Of a stretch of DNA of 21,784 nt, positions 10,818 through 20,629 are shown one piece after another. Origin of the DNA: Alectoria sarmentosa (taxonomy: Eukaryota; Ascomycota; Lecanoromycetes; Lecanorales; Parmeliaceae); contig WOGZ01000450.1 of assembly GCA_009733775.1 (NCBI GenBank), positions 1 through 21,784 on the forward strand, in the 5' to 3' direction. The translations under genes and the position numbers were made by a program. The notes beneath the pieces were generated by a model. It worked only from the letters and a program-made list of their open reading frames with translations. It ran no database searches and was not told the origin of the DNA. Numbering within the stretch: the first letter of the stretch is position 1; each line of letters starts with the position of its first letter.

Positions 10818-11856
10818 AAATTAAAATGTCGTCGAAATACGCAAAGCAAAATATATTTAAATATTCGCGTAAAATATCGTTAATAAAAATTTAAAAAGTG
10901 TTTAACGCATTATATAACTCGAAAAGCATTATTATATATTTAAATAAATTATATTTTATTAAAAACGTTATTTTCTTTTCGTATTTTTTTTTTAATTTTA
11001 ATTTCGTTAAATGTGATAATTATATCGAATTTAATATATTATTTAATTATATATAACTTTATTAAAATATTCTTTATTAATAAAAATGCATTTCGATTTC
11101 GAATAATTAAAGCGTTTAATATACGATAATTCACGTAAATGCGTAAATTATCGTCGAATTTTTTTACGATTAATATGAAAATTGTATATAAAGAAATATT
11201 TAATTAAATATAACTCTTTTTTAACATCTTCTCGACATATTTTTTAACAATTATAATTTATTCTTTTAACATTTCATAAACACGCTTAATAAACGATATT
11301 ATTTTTAATTATAATTCGATAAAATAATTCATTTTTTTATAAAATAAAAGCTTGTTAATTTTCATTGAATTTCAAATATTAATTTATTTATGATACGTTT
11401 TAAATATTTTGATTTTCAATTTTTTCAATATAATTAAATCTTTTCGCAACTTTTGAAAAAACTTTTCGTAATTTTTCAATATAACTATTATAACGTTTAT
11501 CGTAAACTTTAAAAAACGATTTTCATTTTTTAATTCATATATTAATCTTTCAAAATCTTTTGATTATATAACGTATATTTAATTATTCTCTTTTTTTATT
11601 ATGCGAATAAAAACATATATAAAGATTTTAATAATGTTAATCTTTTTTATGTACTTTTTCTTTTTTAATTTCGAAAATTTATTATAAATTATAAAAAATT
11701 GATGATGTAACAAGCAATTAATCGTGCAATAATTTAAATTAAAAATGAAAAATCTTTTCGTAAAAGATACTTAAAAATCATGCAATTTCATTCATAACAT
11801 TTTTAAAATAACATTATATTTATTTAATAAGATAATTAAAAATCATAATTTTTTAA
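10818..11856 (-). pseudogene. C1 pol relic, 5' piece: RT finger and palm
   Basis: On the minus strand, RT entry sequence starts near 11350 (KRVYEMLKE, then KKYVEKMLKK). Next come KKFDDNLRIYVNYRILNALI (about 11170-11110) and motif A KFDIIITFNEI with its Asp kept (11024-11026). The segment ends with INDILREYLNIF and the YFDD box with both Asp kept (10828-10839). The frame continues across A1 into 3455. Above 11400 the minus strand is still protein-like (IYELKNENRFLK) and may be the protease-RT linker, but I cannot assign it. At 11856 the sequence is cut by the 5' LTR of B2, so protease, gag and the 5' LTR should resume beyond the right end of the window. Confidence 0.85.
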
Positions 11857-12074
11857 TGTTATTATAAGCGTACTTTATATTTTTAATAAAATTAATTTTT
11901 TTTTAATATCACATTTCTTTAACATTACTCAATTGAACTTAACGTGACTTAATAAAAACATTTATTTTCATATAAATGTTTTCTTTTTATGTACATATTT
12001 TCTTTTCATTTAATTGTCTTATTTAATATATTTATATAATATAATTTTATAATAATTTTATAATAATTTTAACA
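11857..12074 (+). repeat. 5' LTR of B2
   Basis: It begins TGTTATTATAAGCG and ends TTTTAACA, matching the reverse complement of the B1 LTRs (for example CATTTATTTTCATATAAATG). It is 218 bp against 204 in B1. Part of the excess is a small tandem duplication, TTTTATAATAA, near 12045-12070. Confidence 0.85.
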
Positions 12075-13097
12075 TTATAACTAAATTATCTCACTCACTT
12101 CATTCGTATTAATTAATGAATTTAAAAAATCGTGTTAATAGAAACTTTATTAAAATATAAAAATTATTAAAATATCGTATTTTTAAATTAAATCACTTAT
12201 AATAATTAATATTCGAATAATTCGCATCGAGATAACGATTCGCCTCGTTAATAATAATGAATATAAAAAAAATATTAAAACATTCGCTTAATTAGCGAAT
12301 CGAAAAAAATAATTATATATTATTTTTATATAATTCAAATTAAGATAATATCGATTATATCGTTTGAAAAATCATTATTAAAGATATTTAAATTTTTCAC
12401 GACATTATCATCGAATAAAAAATCACGATTTTATAATTTTTCAAAGTTTTTTTTCTTCATTTCGCATTATCAAGTTTTCTCGCACGAAGTTAACGACGAC
12501 ATAATAAATGTTTTTTGCATAAATAACGAAATTGAAAAAACGTTATTTAATTAACACATTGTTTTCACGAAAATTTAATAAATGAATAAACGATTAAATA
12601 GCATCCTTTATTGTTTTTTAAATGTTAAATTAAATTTCTTTATTATATAAAAATTATTAAACACATGAAATGAAAAATATTAACACTCTTCTTTATTATA
12701 ATATTTTTTAATATTATATCTTTCGAAGTATTCAAATTTCTCTCTTTTTTTATCTCTTTTTTTTTCTTTTTTATCGATGACCTTTATCGAAATAAAAAAA
12801 ATAAATCACATTTAAGATTTTTTAAATAAAATCAAATCACATCGTATTTCAATCATATTTGAAAATTTTAAAAACTCTCAACAATATAAATCAAATTTAT
12901 AATACATTTTTATTAATGAGCAATTATTACATTGAGCGAAAATTACATTTAAAAAGTTTTTTGATATGTTAAATTAACTTCGTTTTAAATGAAACGATTT
13001 TCGTGAATTTTTAATTCGTTATTATAAGATTATTATCGAAAAAAACGAGATTATAAATAATTTATATTAATTTAAACTTATAATTAAGTAAGTAAAT
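12075..13097 (+). pseudogene. B2 leader and gag N-terminal relic
   Basis: Aligned by eye to the reverse complement of 19399 down to about 18365 in B1, including the strongly kept blocks ATCTCACTCACTTCATTCG, TTAGCGAATCGAAAAAAATA and AAATAGCATCCTTTATTG. In B1 the same region yields an open stretch (18920-19186, minus), so this should be the gag N-terminal part. Here it is full of stops and no protein can be read over any distance. Confidence 0.7.
13093..13097. repeat. Target-site duplication of B1, left copy
   Basis: TAAAT precedes B1 and CAAAT (19604-19608) follows it. The single mismatch is a C/T transition in a CpA context, the change that RIP makes. Confidence 0.75.
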
Positions 13098-13301
13098 TGT
13101 CAGAATCAGTATAAAGTCATGTTATATGAGTGTATTGAATAAAATAATTAAGTGGAGAGAAAGTATATATATAGAAAAAAGGCATCTATATGAAAATAAA
13201 TGTCTCTGCCAAGTCACGTTAAGCCCAATCGAATAATGTTAAAGAAATGTGATGTTAAAGAGAAGTCAGCTCTATTAAGAATGTAGGATACGCTCATAAC
13301 A
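13098..13301 (-). repeat. 3' LTR of B1
   Basis: On the plus strand it runs TGTCAGAATC to CATAACA, with TGT...ACA ends. It aligns to 19400-19603 without gaps; 26 differences, all transitions. By context these are about 8 CpA, 11 CpT, 6 CpC and 1 CpG. Kept blocks include GCCAAGTCACG and AGAATGTAGGATACGCTC. Confidence 0.95.
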
Positions 13302-13316
13302 CTATTTTTCTTTTTC
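13302..13316 (-). other. Polypurine tract of B1
   Basis: The minus strand reads GAAAAAGAAAAATAG immediately before the 3' LTR start TGTTATGAG. Location and composition fit the plus-strand primer. Confidence 0.75.
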
Positions 13317-14000
13317 AAAAAGCGATGTTTCAGCGCTATAGAAATCGAAGAAGCGTGTTTATAACTTATCTTATATTTTCGAAATATTTAATTGATAATT
13401 ATTTTCAATTGAAGAAAGTTGGTGATAACAGTAATAATAATATGTCGTGAGAAGTTCGTTTATAATATCGTTGATGTTATAATATTTTGTCATTTTAGGC
13501 GTTTAAAAATGACGTGATTTAATAAAAAATTGACGTTATAATCGTCGTCGAAGCATTTGAATATTCAATATCATTTAATATTTCATATTTTGGGCGGAGA
13601 AAGGATCGTAAAAATCAAGCGATATAATTAAATAAGATCTTTCGAATCGAATCGAGCCGTAAACGTTAAATCTTATTTGAAGTTCATATATGTTTTGATA
13701 ATGCTTTAAATAATCTTTTTTTATGGGTTATTATGTATATAATATCGAATGAAATCAATAATAACGATAGTGAGATTTTAAAACGACGTTAAAGGGCTTC
13801 GAAAGATGTTTATAGTGTGAATAACGAGGGTCGCGTATTCGTTTAAATCTTAAATTAACACGTCGTCATCGTCGATATCGATCGATTTTGTCATTAAAAA
13901 AATGATGTGAAGACGCACGCACAATAATCGAAAATTATATATAATCGTTATCGCTTATTATGGTAATAACGATTGTGAGAAAAAAAAAAAGAAGAGGAAG
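13317..14000 (-). other. B1 3' untranslated region
   Basis: About 680 bases between the pol end and the polypurine tract. It keeps more G and C than most of the window (for example GGGCGGAGAAAGGATCG near 13592). I could follow no reading frame and see no known motif. Confidence 0.5.
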
Positions 14001-16430
14001 AGTGAATAATAAGATCTTTTTATAAATCAATCGTTAATTCAATCGAGTAATGTTTAATCTTCTTATTTTAATTTATTCGAATATCTTTTATAAAAGTCTT
14101 TTATTACGTTCTTTGCATTATCGAATTCATCTTTATTAATGTTATATCAATTGAAATCTTTATCGACGTTTTTTCATTTAATCTTATATTTAAAACGATT
14201 TTATAATCTTTTTAAGTTTAATATGTTTTTAATTATTCATTTCTTTTTATCTTTGATGATAATAATTTTAAAAAATGAATTTTTTTGATTAGGCAATGAA
14301 TTAATAACGATGAGGTTTAAGAGTTTAAAATGAAAAACGTTATAAATTTTCATAATCTTAAATAATTTTAATTTATAAAAAGAATCGATAATGAATATGA
14401 TTTTGAATGGGCCGAATATTTTGTTGTTCAATTTCTTAAATGGTTTATTAATAATGATGTTTTTATTGTTAAGAAAAACGAGATCGTTTTTTTTAAACGT
14501 TACATCTTTTTTATGATGATTGATTTGTTCGATTATCGCAAGTTGTGCTTTGTTTAAGTTATCGCGTATGCAAGCGAGGACGTCTTATATGTGATCGATG
14601 ATATTCTTTGCTTTTGTAGCATTAAGACGTTTTCGAGTGATAGCGTAATCAATTGTAACGACTGTTATCTTCATACCCCTTCAATAATACTTTCATTTGA
14701 GTAGTTCATATGTACGAGCGATTTTTAAATGGCCACATGCAGGTTGATCGTGTATTTTTTGAATAATAATCGTGTATATAGATTTAGGTATTTATAAGCG
14801 ATCTTTGTGATAGAAAATATCGTTCGTGATAACGCATTTATTGAGTGTGATATTTTTTAATTTTTTTTTATCATTAATGATTGTCTCGCGTATTTCGTTA
14901 TATTTATTATCGATTTTGTTCGCTTCAAACACTTTATAATAAAAAAGATTATTAATAATATTGATTTCGAACTCGATATCATCGAGATTTAAATGATTTG
15001 ATATAAGAATGATTTAATGTTGTTATTTGAGTCGTTTATTTATAGAGTTGATAAATTTGTATTCAATCATTCGAGTGAGAGCATCAATTTTAAAATTTTG
15101 TGATCTCGAACGATAAATGATTTTGATGTTATACTCGAATAACATATCGAGATATTTAATTTAATGACGATTCAAATCACGTCTTTCAACAAAATATATA
15201 AAACCTTTATGATTCATGAATATCTTGATCGGAATGTCGATACATTTTAATTTAAATCGTTAATGTTTTAAACATCGAATAATGACGAGTAGTTTTTTAT
15301 CGTAGATTTGATAATTGCATTCGACCGAAATCAAGTTTTTATTATAAAAGGTTATTAAATGTAATATTTTTTCATCATCATATTGTGATAATACTCCCTC
15401 GTTGACATAATCAAAAAAATTCATTTTCAAAATTGCCTTTTTAAATCTATCGAAATGCCGCAAAATAAGAGCTCGTGTAATGTTGATTTTCAATTAAACA
15501 AAGGCTTTTTAATAGGCGGATAATCATTTATAAATAACATCTTTTTTTATAAAACGGATCATCGATTTGATTATTTTCGAGAAGTTTTTTATAAACCTTC
15601 TATAAAAATTATAGAAATCGATAAAGGTTTATATTTACTTTAAATTCGTAGGTTATATTTAATCGATAACGACTTATATCTTAACCGAATCCATTTATAA
15701 TTCATCGATAAATATGAGAAAGTTTAGAAATTTGATCTTTTGTATATAAAATTCGCATTTGAGGATGTTTATTTATAGGTCGGTTTCTCGTAACTTCTAA
15801 AGAATCAATCGAACATATTGAACGTGTTTTTTTTTAGTTTTATTATAAATAAGAATATCGTTTAAATATACTTGACAGAAGTTATTCAGATATTTGAAAA
15901 AAATGTCGTTTATATATTGTTAATAAATAACAGGGTCATTTGTTAATTCAAATGAAAGCATTCGATATTTGTATGTTTTAAAGAATATAATAAATGTAAT
16001 AAAGTCTTCGTTATCGAGATGCATTCGAAGTTTATTAAAAACAGCGATAATATCAAGTCGTGTAAGATATTTGCAATTTTGTATTTTTATTAAAATCTCA
16101 TTTATTAATGGAATAAAATATCGATTCCTTTTGATGATAACGTTCAATTTTCGATAATTCATATAAAATCGTAAACCTTCATTTGGTTTTTTAATAAATA
16201 AAATAAATGAGGCGAATGGAATATAATTAAATACGATAAATTCTTTTCTTAAATGTTTATTTAAATATTTCTTGATTTGTTCGAATTTATGATTTAATAA
16301 TAAATAAATTCGATTTTTAAATAATACATTTTTATTTGCTTTTTCAACGAATTTTAATTTATAATTATAAAAACGATATGAAAATAATATGTTCGTTTAT
16401 GATTTATCAAAAACATTTGCGTAATCATGA
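14000..16430 (-). pseudogene. B1 pol relic: RT, RNase H, coreless integrase, chromodomain
   Basis: All of this is in one minus frame. RT: 15920-16162 is open (NYRKLNVIIKRNRY, RLDIIAVFNKLRMH), with motif A Asp kept at 16052-16054. The YxDD box is YLND at 15857-15868, its first Asp changed. RNase H: 15260-15493 is open (ILRHFDRFKKAIL, YDKKLLVII). The integrase zinc-finger half is HDQPACGHLKIARTYELL (about 14756-14700). Within about 20 codons it passes to the post-core part, TRKRLNATKAKNIIDH (about 14642-14595), so the Cys pair and the DDE core are missing. The integrase C-terminal domain is at 14237-14431 (KIFGPFKIIFIIDSFYKL). A chromodomain follows at about 14236-14075 (IIKNILNLKRL, NRFKYKIK, DNAKNVIKDFYKRY), entered through a TGA that is probably a mutated Trp codon. 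Confidence 0.9.
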
Positions 16431-17390
16431 TAATTCACAAAAAATTTATTAAAAACTTTTTGAAAAGTGAGGATCTCAGCACTATTAATTTGAGTGTTCT
16501 TCGATATGTATAATTCATAACATTTTTTGTATTTGATTTCAAAGCCGCATAAATATGATTTATTAATCGATATCCGATTATTTCATTATAATTGTGATAT
16601 AATTTTGGAAAGTTCATTAAGAATATCGTAAATTTCATTCATTATTAAAGAAAAGAGCTTATTTTTTTTATTTCGAATTAAATAATAATAAATCGATACG
16701 TCAATTTCAATAATATCGATGAAATTAAACTTTTTAATCATTTTTTTTTTGAATGTCTTAAATGTTGATGTCGATCTTTTCTTATTTAAGGTGTCTTTGA
16801 AATGATTTATATCGAAATTATTCTTATTCGATTCATTCTCAACAATAAATTTAAGAGGTTATATAATGATAACAAATGATGTTTTTGATAAAAACGATAA
16901 GTCTTTAAGTGTTGATGTCTTATTGTCGTCATGTTCACATCGTTCAAATATAAACAACATTTTATCTTTTAACATATCGAGTATTATTTTATGTTTGTTC
17001 ATTTATAATTTTTTGAAAATCAAATCGTGTTATTTTAATGAAGCGATAAAAATAGAATAAGATTCTTTTTTATGATCGTGTATGTTCAAAATAAATAAAA
17101 GACAATGAATGATAAATTGTTTAAACAATCGCTCATTATAATCTCATAATGATTTTGATTTAAAAAGAGAATAAGGCTCGATTTGTAAGCGTTTACATAT
17201 TTCAAATACGATAATTTCATTGATGACGATGTAAGTTTTAATGCATTCGCAATTCATAAGAGAATTCGTAAATGTTATTTATCGATCTTATAATAATAAC
17301 GTAATTATCACCCAAAAGGGACGTCGTGTTAAGGAATCATTTGAAGTATTCGCTAAACACACGTTCGTATTATTTCTTATCGTGATTTTA
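16431..17390 (-). pseudogene. B1 protease and protease-RT linker relic
   Basis: In the pol frame the minus strand reads a retropepsin-like stretch: EICKRLQIEPYSLFKSKSL (about 17205-17150), then ILNIHDHKKESYSIFIASLK, then HDLIFKKL and MNKHKIILDM near 17020-16975. That layout fits the C-terminal part of Gypsy proteases. The linker follows (MLFIFERCEHDDNK from 16960, ENESNKNNF, FKTFKKKMIKKFNFIDIIEID). The same linker is open in B2 at 21021-21521. I could not find a clear DTG/DSG active-site triplet. Plus-strand open stretches at 16866-17060 and 17241-17465, and the minus one at 16435-16638 in another frame, are shadows. Confidence 0.7.
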
Positions 17391-17397
17391 AAAAAGG

Positions 17398-17730
17398 TTA
17401 ATCTTTTTCCGAATCATTCGAAGAGTCTTTCAAGTCATCATCGTCGTTATTATTTATTTTTATAATATACATTCGAGTAACTTTTTTGTTTGGTTGAGAA
17501 TAATCACGCTTGATATGTTCAATTTGATTACAATTATAATATATAAATTCTTTAACATCGATTTCGATTTTAACTTTGATAAATGAGATCGATATAATAG
17601 ATTTTATAAATGCTATTATGATGCGAGTAATTCTCGTTGTTAAGATAATTAATTTTTTTATTAAAAATATAGTCTTAAATGTGAATGTTTTAGACTTTTT
17701 TTCATATTTAGCACGTTGAATGTTGTTCAA
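17398..17730 (-). pseudogene. B1 gag C-terminal part with degenerate zinc knuckle
   Basis: There are 110 open codons. Residues 64-77 have the CX2CX4HX4C spacing of a retroviral zinc knuckle. The first and last Cys are Tyr (64 and 77), the second Cys (67) and the His (72) remain, all explained by G-to-A change. After it come a basic patch and an acidic tail (NNNDDDDLKDSSNDSEKD) before TAA. The matching plus-strand copy is 20251-20580 in B2. The start codon at 17730 is internal. Pol lies in -1 relative to this frame: the linker Met at 16960 is exactly 770 bases on, the same distance as in B2. Confidence 0.9.
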
Positions 17731-19190
17731 TTTTTATAAATACTCTTTAACAAATGTTAATTCGTTAAAACTTTTATATGCGTTTTAATTTTTTTGTAGA
17801 CCTTTATGAATCTTTAGGTGTAAGTGTTATATCATATTATCTTTATCTTTATCGATAACCTGATCAAATCGAATGAAATCGATATAAAATTTTATAAAAG
17901 ATATAATATTTTGCTGAAGGAAATCATATTATCATTTAACATTATTTTATTAATTAGAGTTTTCGTGAATGTCGATCAAATCATTCATTATCTCTTTATA
18001 GAATTGATATGAATTTAAACAGTTTTTCAATCGACGTTTTATGATTTATTTTGAAGTTTTTCTTTTTAATCTAAAAATGATATAAATTAACTTAAACTTA
18101 GTAATAAGATATTAATCATGATTGATAATGAATTTGTGATTCATTTTGAAAGATCAGTCGTTTTATATAAGATTCTTTTCATTCGTAAAGATAAGAAAAT
18201 TAAATAATTTAAAAAATTTGTTCTTCTTCGATATAGGTTGATTTTTGAATTTATTATGAAAAAGTTCGTTTTTTGAATTCTCCTTTGAATCCTTTTTCAG
18301 TGATTGAAGTTTCATTATATTGATTTTTCGTTATAATTATATTATTTATTTCTGTCAATCACGAGCGATATTATTCGACTGTTGAGTTATTTACTTCGAT
18401 TAATATAAAGAATTCATGACCTCGTCTTTATCGATAATAATCTTATGAAAATGAAATGAAAATTCGCGAAAGTCGTTTCGTTTAGAACGAAATTGATTTA
18501 ATATATCAAAGAATTTCGTAGGTGTAACTTTCGCTTAATGTAATAACTACTCATTAATAAAAATATATCATAAATCTAATTTATGATGCTAAAGGAGGTC
18601 TTCGAGATCTTTAAATATAATTGAAATATGACGTTTATTGATTTTATTCAAAAGATCTTGAATGTGATTTTTTTTTTTCATTTCGATAAAGGTTATTGAT
18701 AAAAAAGAAAACAAAAGAAAAGAAAAAGGAGAGGGATTTAAATATTTCAAAAGATATAATATTAAAAAATATTATAATAAAGAAGAGTGTTAATATTTTT
18801 CATTTGAAATGTTTAATGATTTTCGTGTGATAAAGAAATTTGAATTTAGTATATAAAAAACAATAAAGGATGCTATTTAATCGTTTGTTCATCTATTAAA
18901 CTTTTGTGAAAACAATGTGTTAATTGAATAACGTCTTTTCAATTTCGTTATTTATGTAGAGGGTATTTGTTATATTGTCGTCGATTTCGTGTGAGGAAAT
19001 TTGATAATGCGAAGTGAAAAAGGAAAACTTTGAAAGGTTATAAAATCGTGATTTTTTGTTCGATGATGATATCGTGAAAGATTTGAATATTTTTGATAAT
19101 GATCTTTTAAACGATATGATCGATGTTGTTTTAATTTGAATTGTATAAAAATGATGTGTGATTATTTTTTTCGATTCGCTAATCAAACGA
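17731..19190 (-). pseudogene. B1 gag N-terminal and middle part
   Basis: The clearest open stretch is 18920-19186, Ser-rich, reading IISFKRSLSKIFKSF and FYNLSKFSFFTSHYQISSH. The frame is then lost to stops. The middle (17731-18900) still reads as protein in pieces, for example FKGEFKKRTFS near 18270. No domain is recognised; gag is inferred from position between the 5' LTR and the zinc knuckle. The target site of the B1 insertion corresponds to about 18365 in this copy. The open stretch 17824-18012 on the plus strand is a shadow. Confidence 0.65.
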
Positions 19191-19399
19191 ATGTTTTAAT
19201 ATCTTTTTTATACTCGTTATTATTGACGAGGCGAATCGCTATTTCGATGTGAATTGTTCAAATTTCAATTATCGTAGATGGTTTAACTTAGGAATACGAT
19301 ATCTTAATAATTTTTATGTCTTGATAAAGTCTCTATCAACACGATTCTTTGAATTCGTCAATTAATACGAATGAAGTGAGTGAGATGACTTAATTGTAA
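19191..19399 (-). other. B1 leader after the 5' LTR
   Basis: About 210 bases. The start next to the LTR reads TTACAATTAAGTCATCTCAC on the minus strand. No TGG-type tRNA primer site is recognisable. The block ATCTCACTCACTTCATTCG is identical in B2. Confidence 0.55.
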
Positions 19400-19603
19400 T
19401 GTTAGAATTAGTATAAAATTATGTTATATGAATATATTGAATAAGACAATTAAGTGAAGAGGAAGTATATATATAAAAAGAAGACATTTATATGAAAACA
19501 AATGTTTTTGCCAAGTCACGCTAAGCCCAATCGGGTAGTGTCAAAGAAATGTGATGTTAAAGAGAAGTTAACCCTATTAAGAATGTAGGATACGCTCGTA
19601 ACA
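19400..19603 (-). repeat. 5' LTR of B1
   Basis: This is 204 bp, plus-strand ends TGTTAGAATT and CTCGTAACA. It is paired gap-free with 13098-13301. It should contain the element's promoter; no core promoter motif can be claimed from this AT-rich sequence. Confidence 0.95.
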
Positions 19604-19608
19604 CAAAT
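19604..19608. repeat. Target-site duplication of B1, right copy
   Basis: CAAAT follows the LTR and pairs with TAAAT at 13093-13097 with one C/T difference. Confidence 0.75.
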
Positions 19609-20250
19609 AATCTCGCTTATAATTAATAAAAGCAAATAACACAATTATAACGAAAAATTAATATAATAAAACATTAATTATTGAAAAACGATTTAAACGA
19701 CGATTTAAAAAATAAACTTTTTTATAATAAATTCAAGAATCGACTTATATCAAAAAAGAATAAATCTTTTAAATTATTTAATTCTTTTGATTTTACGAAT
19801 AAAAAGAATTTTATATAAAACGATTAATTTTTCAAAATGAATCACAAACTTATTATTAATTATAATTAATATTTTATTGCTAAATTCAAATTAACTTATA
19901 TTATTTTTAAATTGAAAAAAAAAAATTCAAAATAAATTATAAAACGTCGATTGAAAAATTATTCGAATTTATATCAATTTTATAAAAAAATAATGAATGA
20001 TTTAATCGACATTTACGAGAATTTTAATCGATAAAATAATGCGAAATAATAATATAATTCATTTTAACAAAATTTTATATTTTTTATAAAATTTTATATC
20101 GACTTTATTCGATTAAATTAAATTATCGATAAAAATAAAGATAATATAATACGACATTTACGTTTAAAAATTCGTGAAAGTTTACGAAAAAATTGAAACG
20201 CATATGAAGATTTTAACGAATTAACATTTATTAAAAAATATTTATGAAAA
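19609..20250 (+). pseudogene. B2 gag middle relic
   Basis: Corresponds to B1 from about 18360 to 17731 read on the minus strand (shared ATAACGAAAAAT and TAATAAATTCAA blocks). Heavily broken; no frame can be followed. Confidence 0.6.
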
Positions 20251-20583
20251 TTGAATAATATTCAACGTGTTGAATATAAAAAAAAGTTTAAAATATTTAC
20301 ATTTAAGATTGCATTTTCAATAAAAAAATTAATTATTTTAATAACGAAAATCATTCGCATTATAATAACATTTATAAAATTTATTATATCGATTTCATTT
20401 ATCAAAATTAAAATCGAAGTCGATGTTTTAAAAAAATTTATGTTATAATTATAATTAAATTAAACACATTAAGCGTGATTATTTTTAATCGAATAAAAAA
20501 GCTACTCGAATATATGCTATAAAAATAAATAATAATAACGACGATGATTTAAAAAACTTTTCGAATGATTTAAGAAAAGATTA
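20251..20583 (+). pseudogene. B2 gag C-terminal part
   Basis: Open from 20251 to 20448 and matching the B1 copy residue for residue at the start (MNNIQR.EY.KK.K.FTFK). The zinc-knuckle region has been destroyed, but HIKRDYF and the acidic tail INNNNDDDLKNFSNDLRKD can still be read before TAA at about 20581. Changes between B1 and B2 here are mostly Ile, Lys and Asn replacements, as G:C to A:T mutation predicts. Confidence 0.8.
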
Positions 20584-20629
20584 ATTTTTTTCAAAATCAC
20601 GATAAAAGATAATACGAATATATATTTAA

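Larger units (their letters stand above)
11857..13097 (+). mobile_element. Element B2, left piece (5' LTR and gag start)
   Basis: This is the 5' end of a plus-strand copy of the B family. It corresponds to the reverse complement of 19603 down to about 18365 in B1 throughout. It ends at B1's insertion point. The match resumes at 19609 after B1 and one 5-bp duplication are removed (GTAAAT joined to AATCTCGC, against GTCGAATAATATCGC in B1). B2 is more mutated than B1, as expected for the older host copy. Its own target duplication cannot be checked because its 3' end is outside the window. Confidence 0.9.
13098..19603 (-). mobile_element. Element B1, complete Ty3/Gypsy chromovirus on minus strand (inactive)
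   Basis: This 6,506-bp element has two 204-bp LTRs (19400-19603 is the 5' one, 13098-13301 the 3' one) and a 5-bp target duplication. Order on the minus strand: gag with zinc knuckle, protease, RT, RNase H, integrase without its core, chromodomain, 3' UTR, polypurine tract. Pol keeps a single frame from RT to chromodomain, so damage is almost entirely base substitution plus one in-frame deletion. It lies inside the gag of B2, a copy of its own family in the opposite direction. Confidence 0.95.

Noticed and set aside
10828..10839. Intact YFDD box as a sign that C1 is active or under selection
   Set aside because: The rest of C1 pol is full of stops and is physically split. The box is kept because its G bases follow C.
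16435..16638. Minus-strand open stretch as a separate gene
   Set aside because: It is out of frame with B1 pol; the true frame over the same bases matches the open linker of B2 at 21021-21521.
16866..18012. Plus-strand open stretches (16866-17060, 17241-17465, 17824-18012)
   Set aside because: All lie opposite the protease and gag of B1 and show no conserved features.
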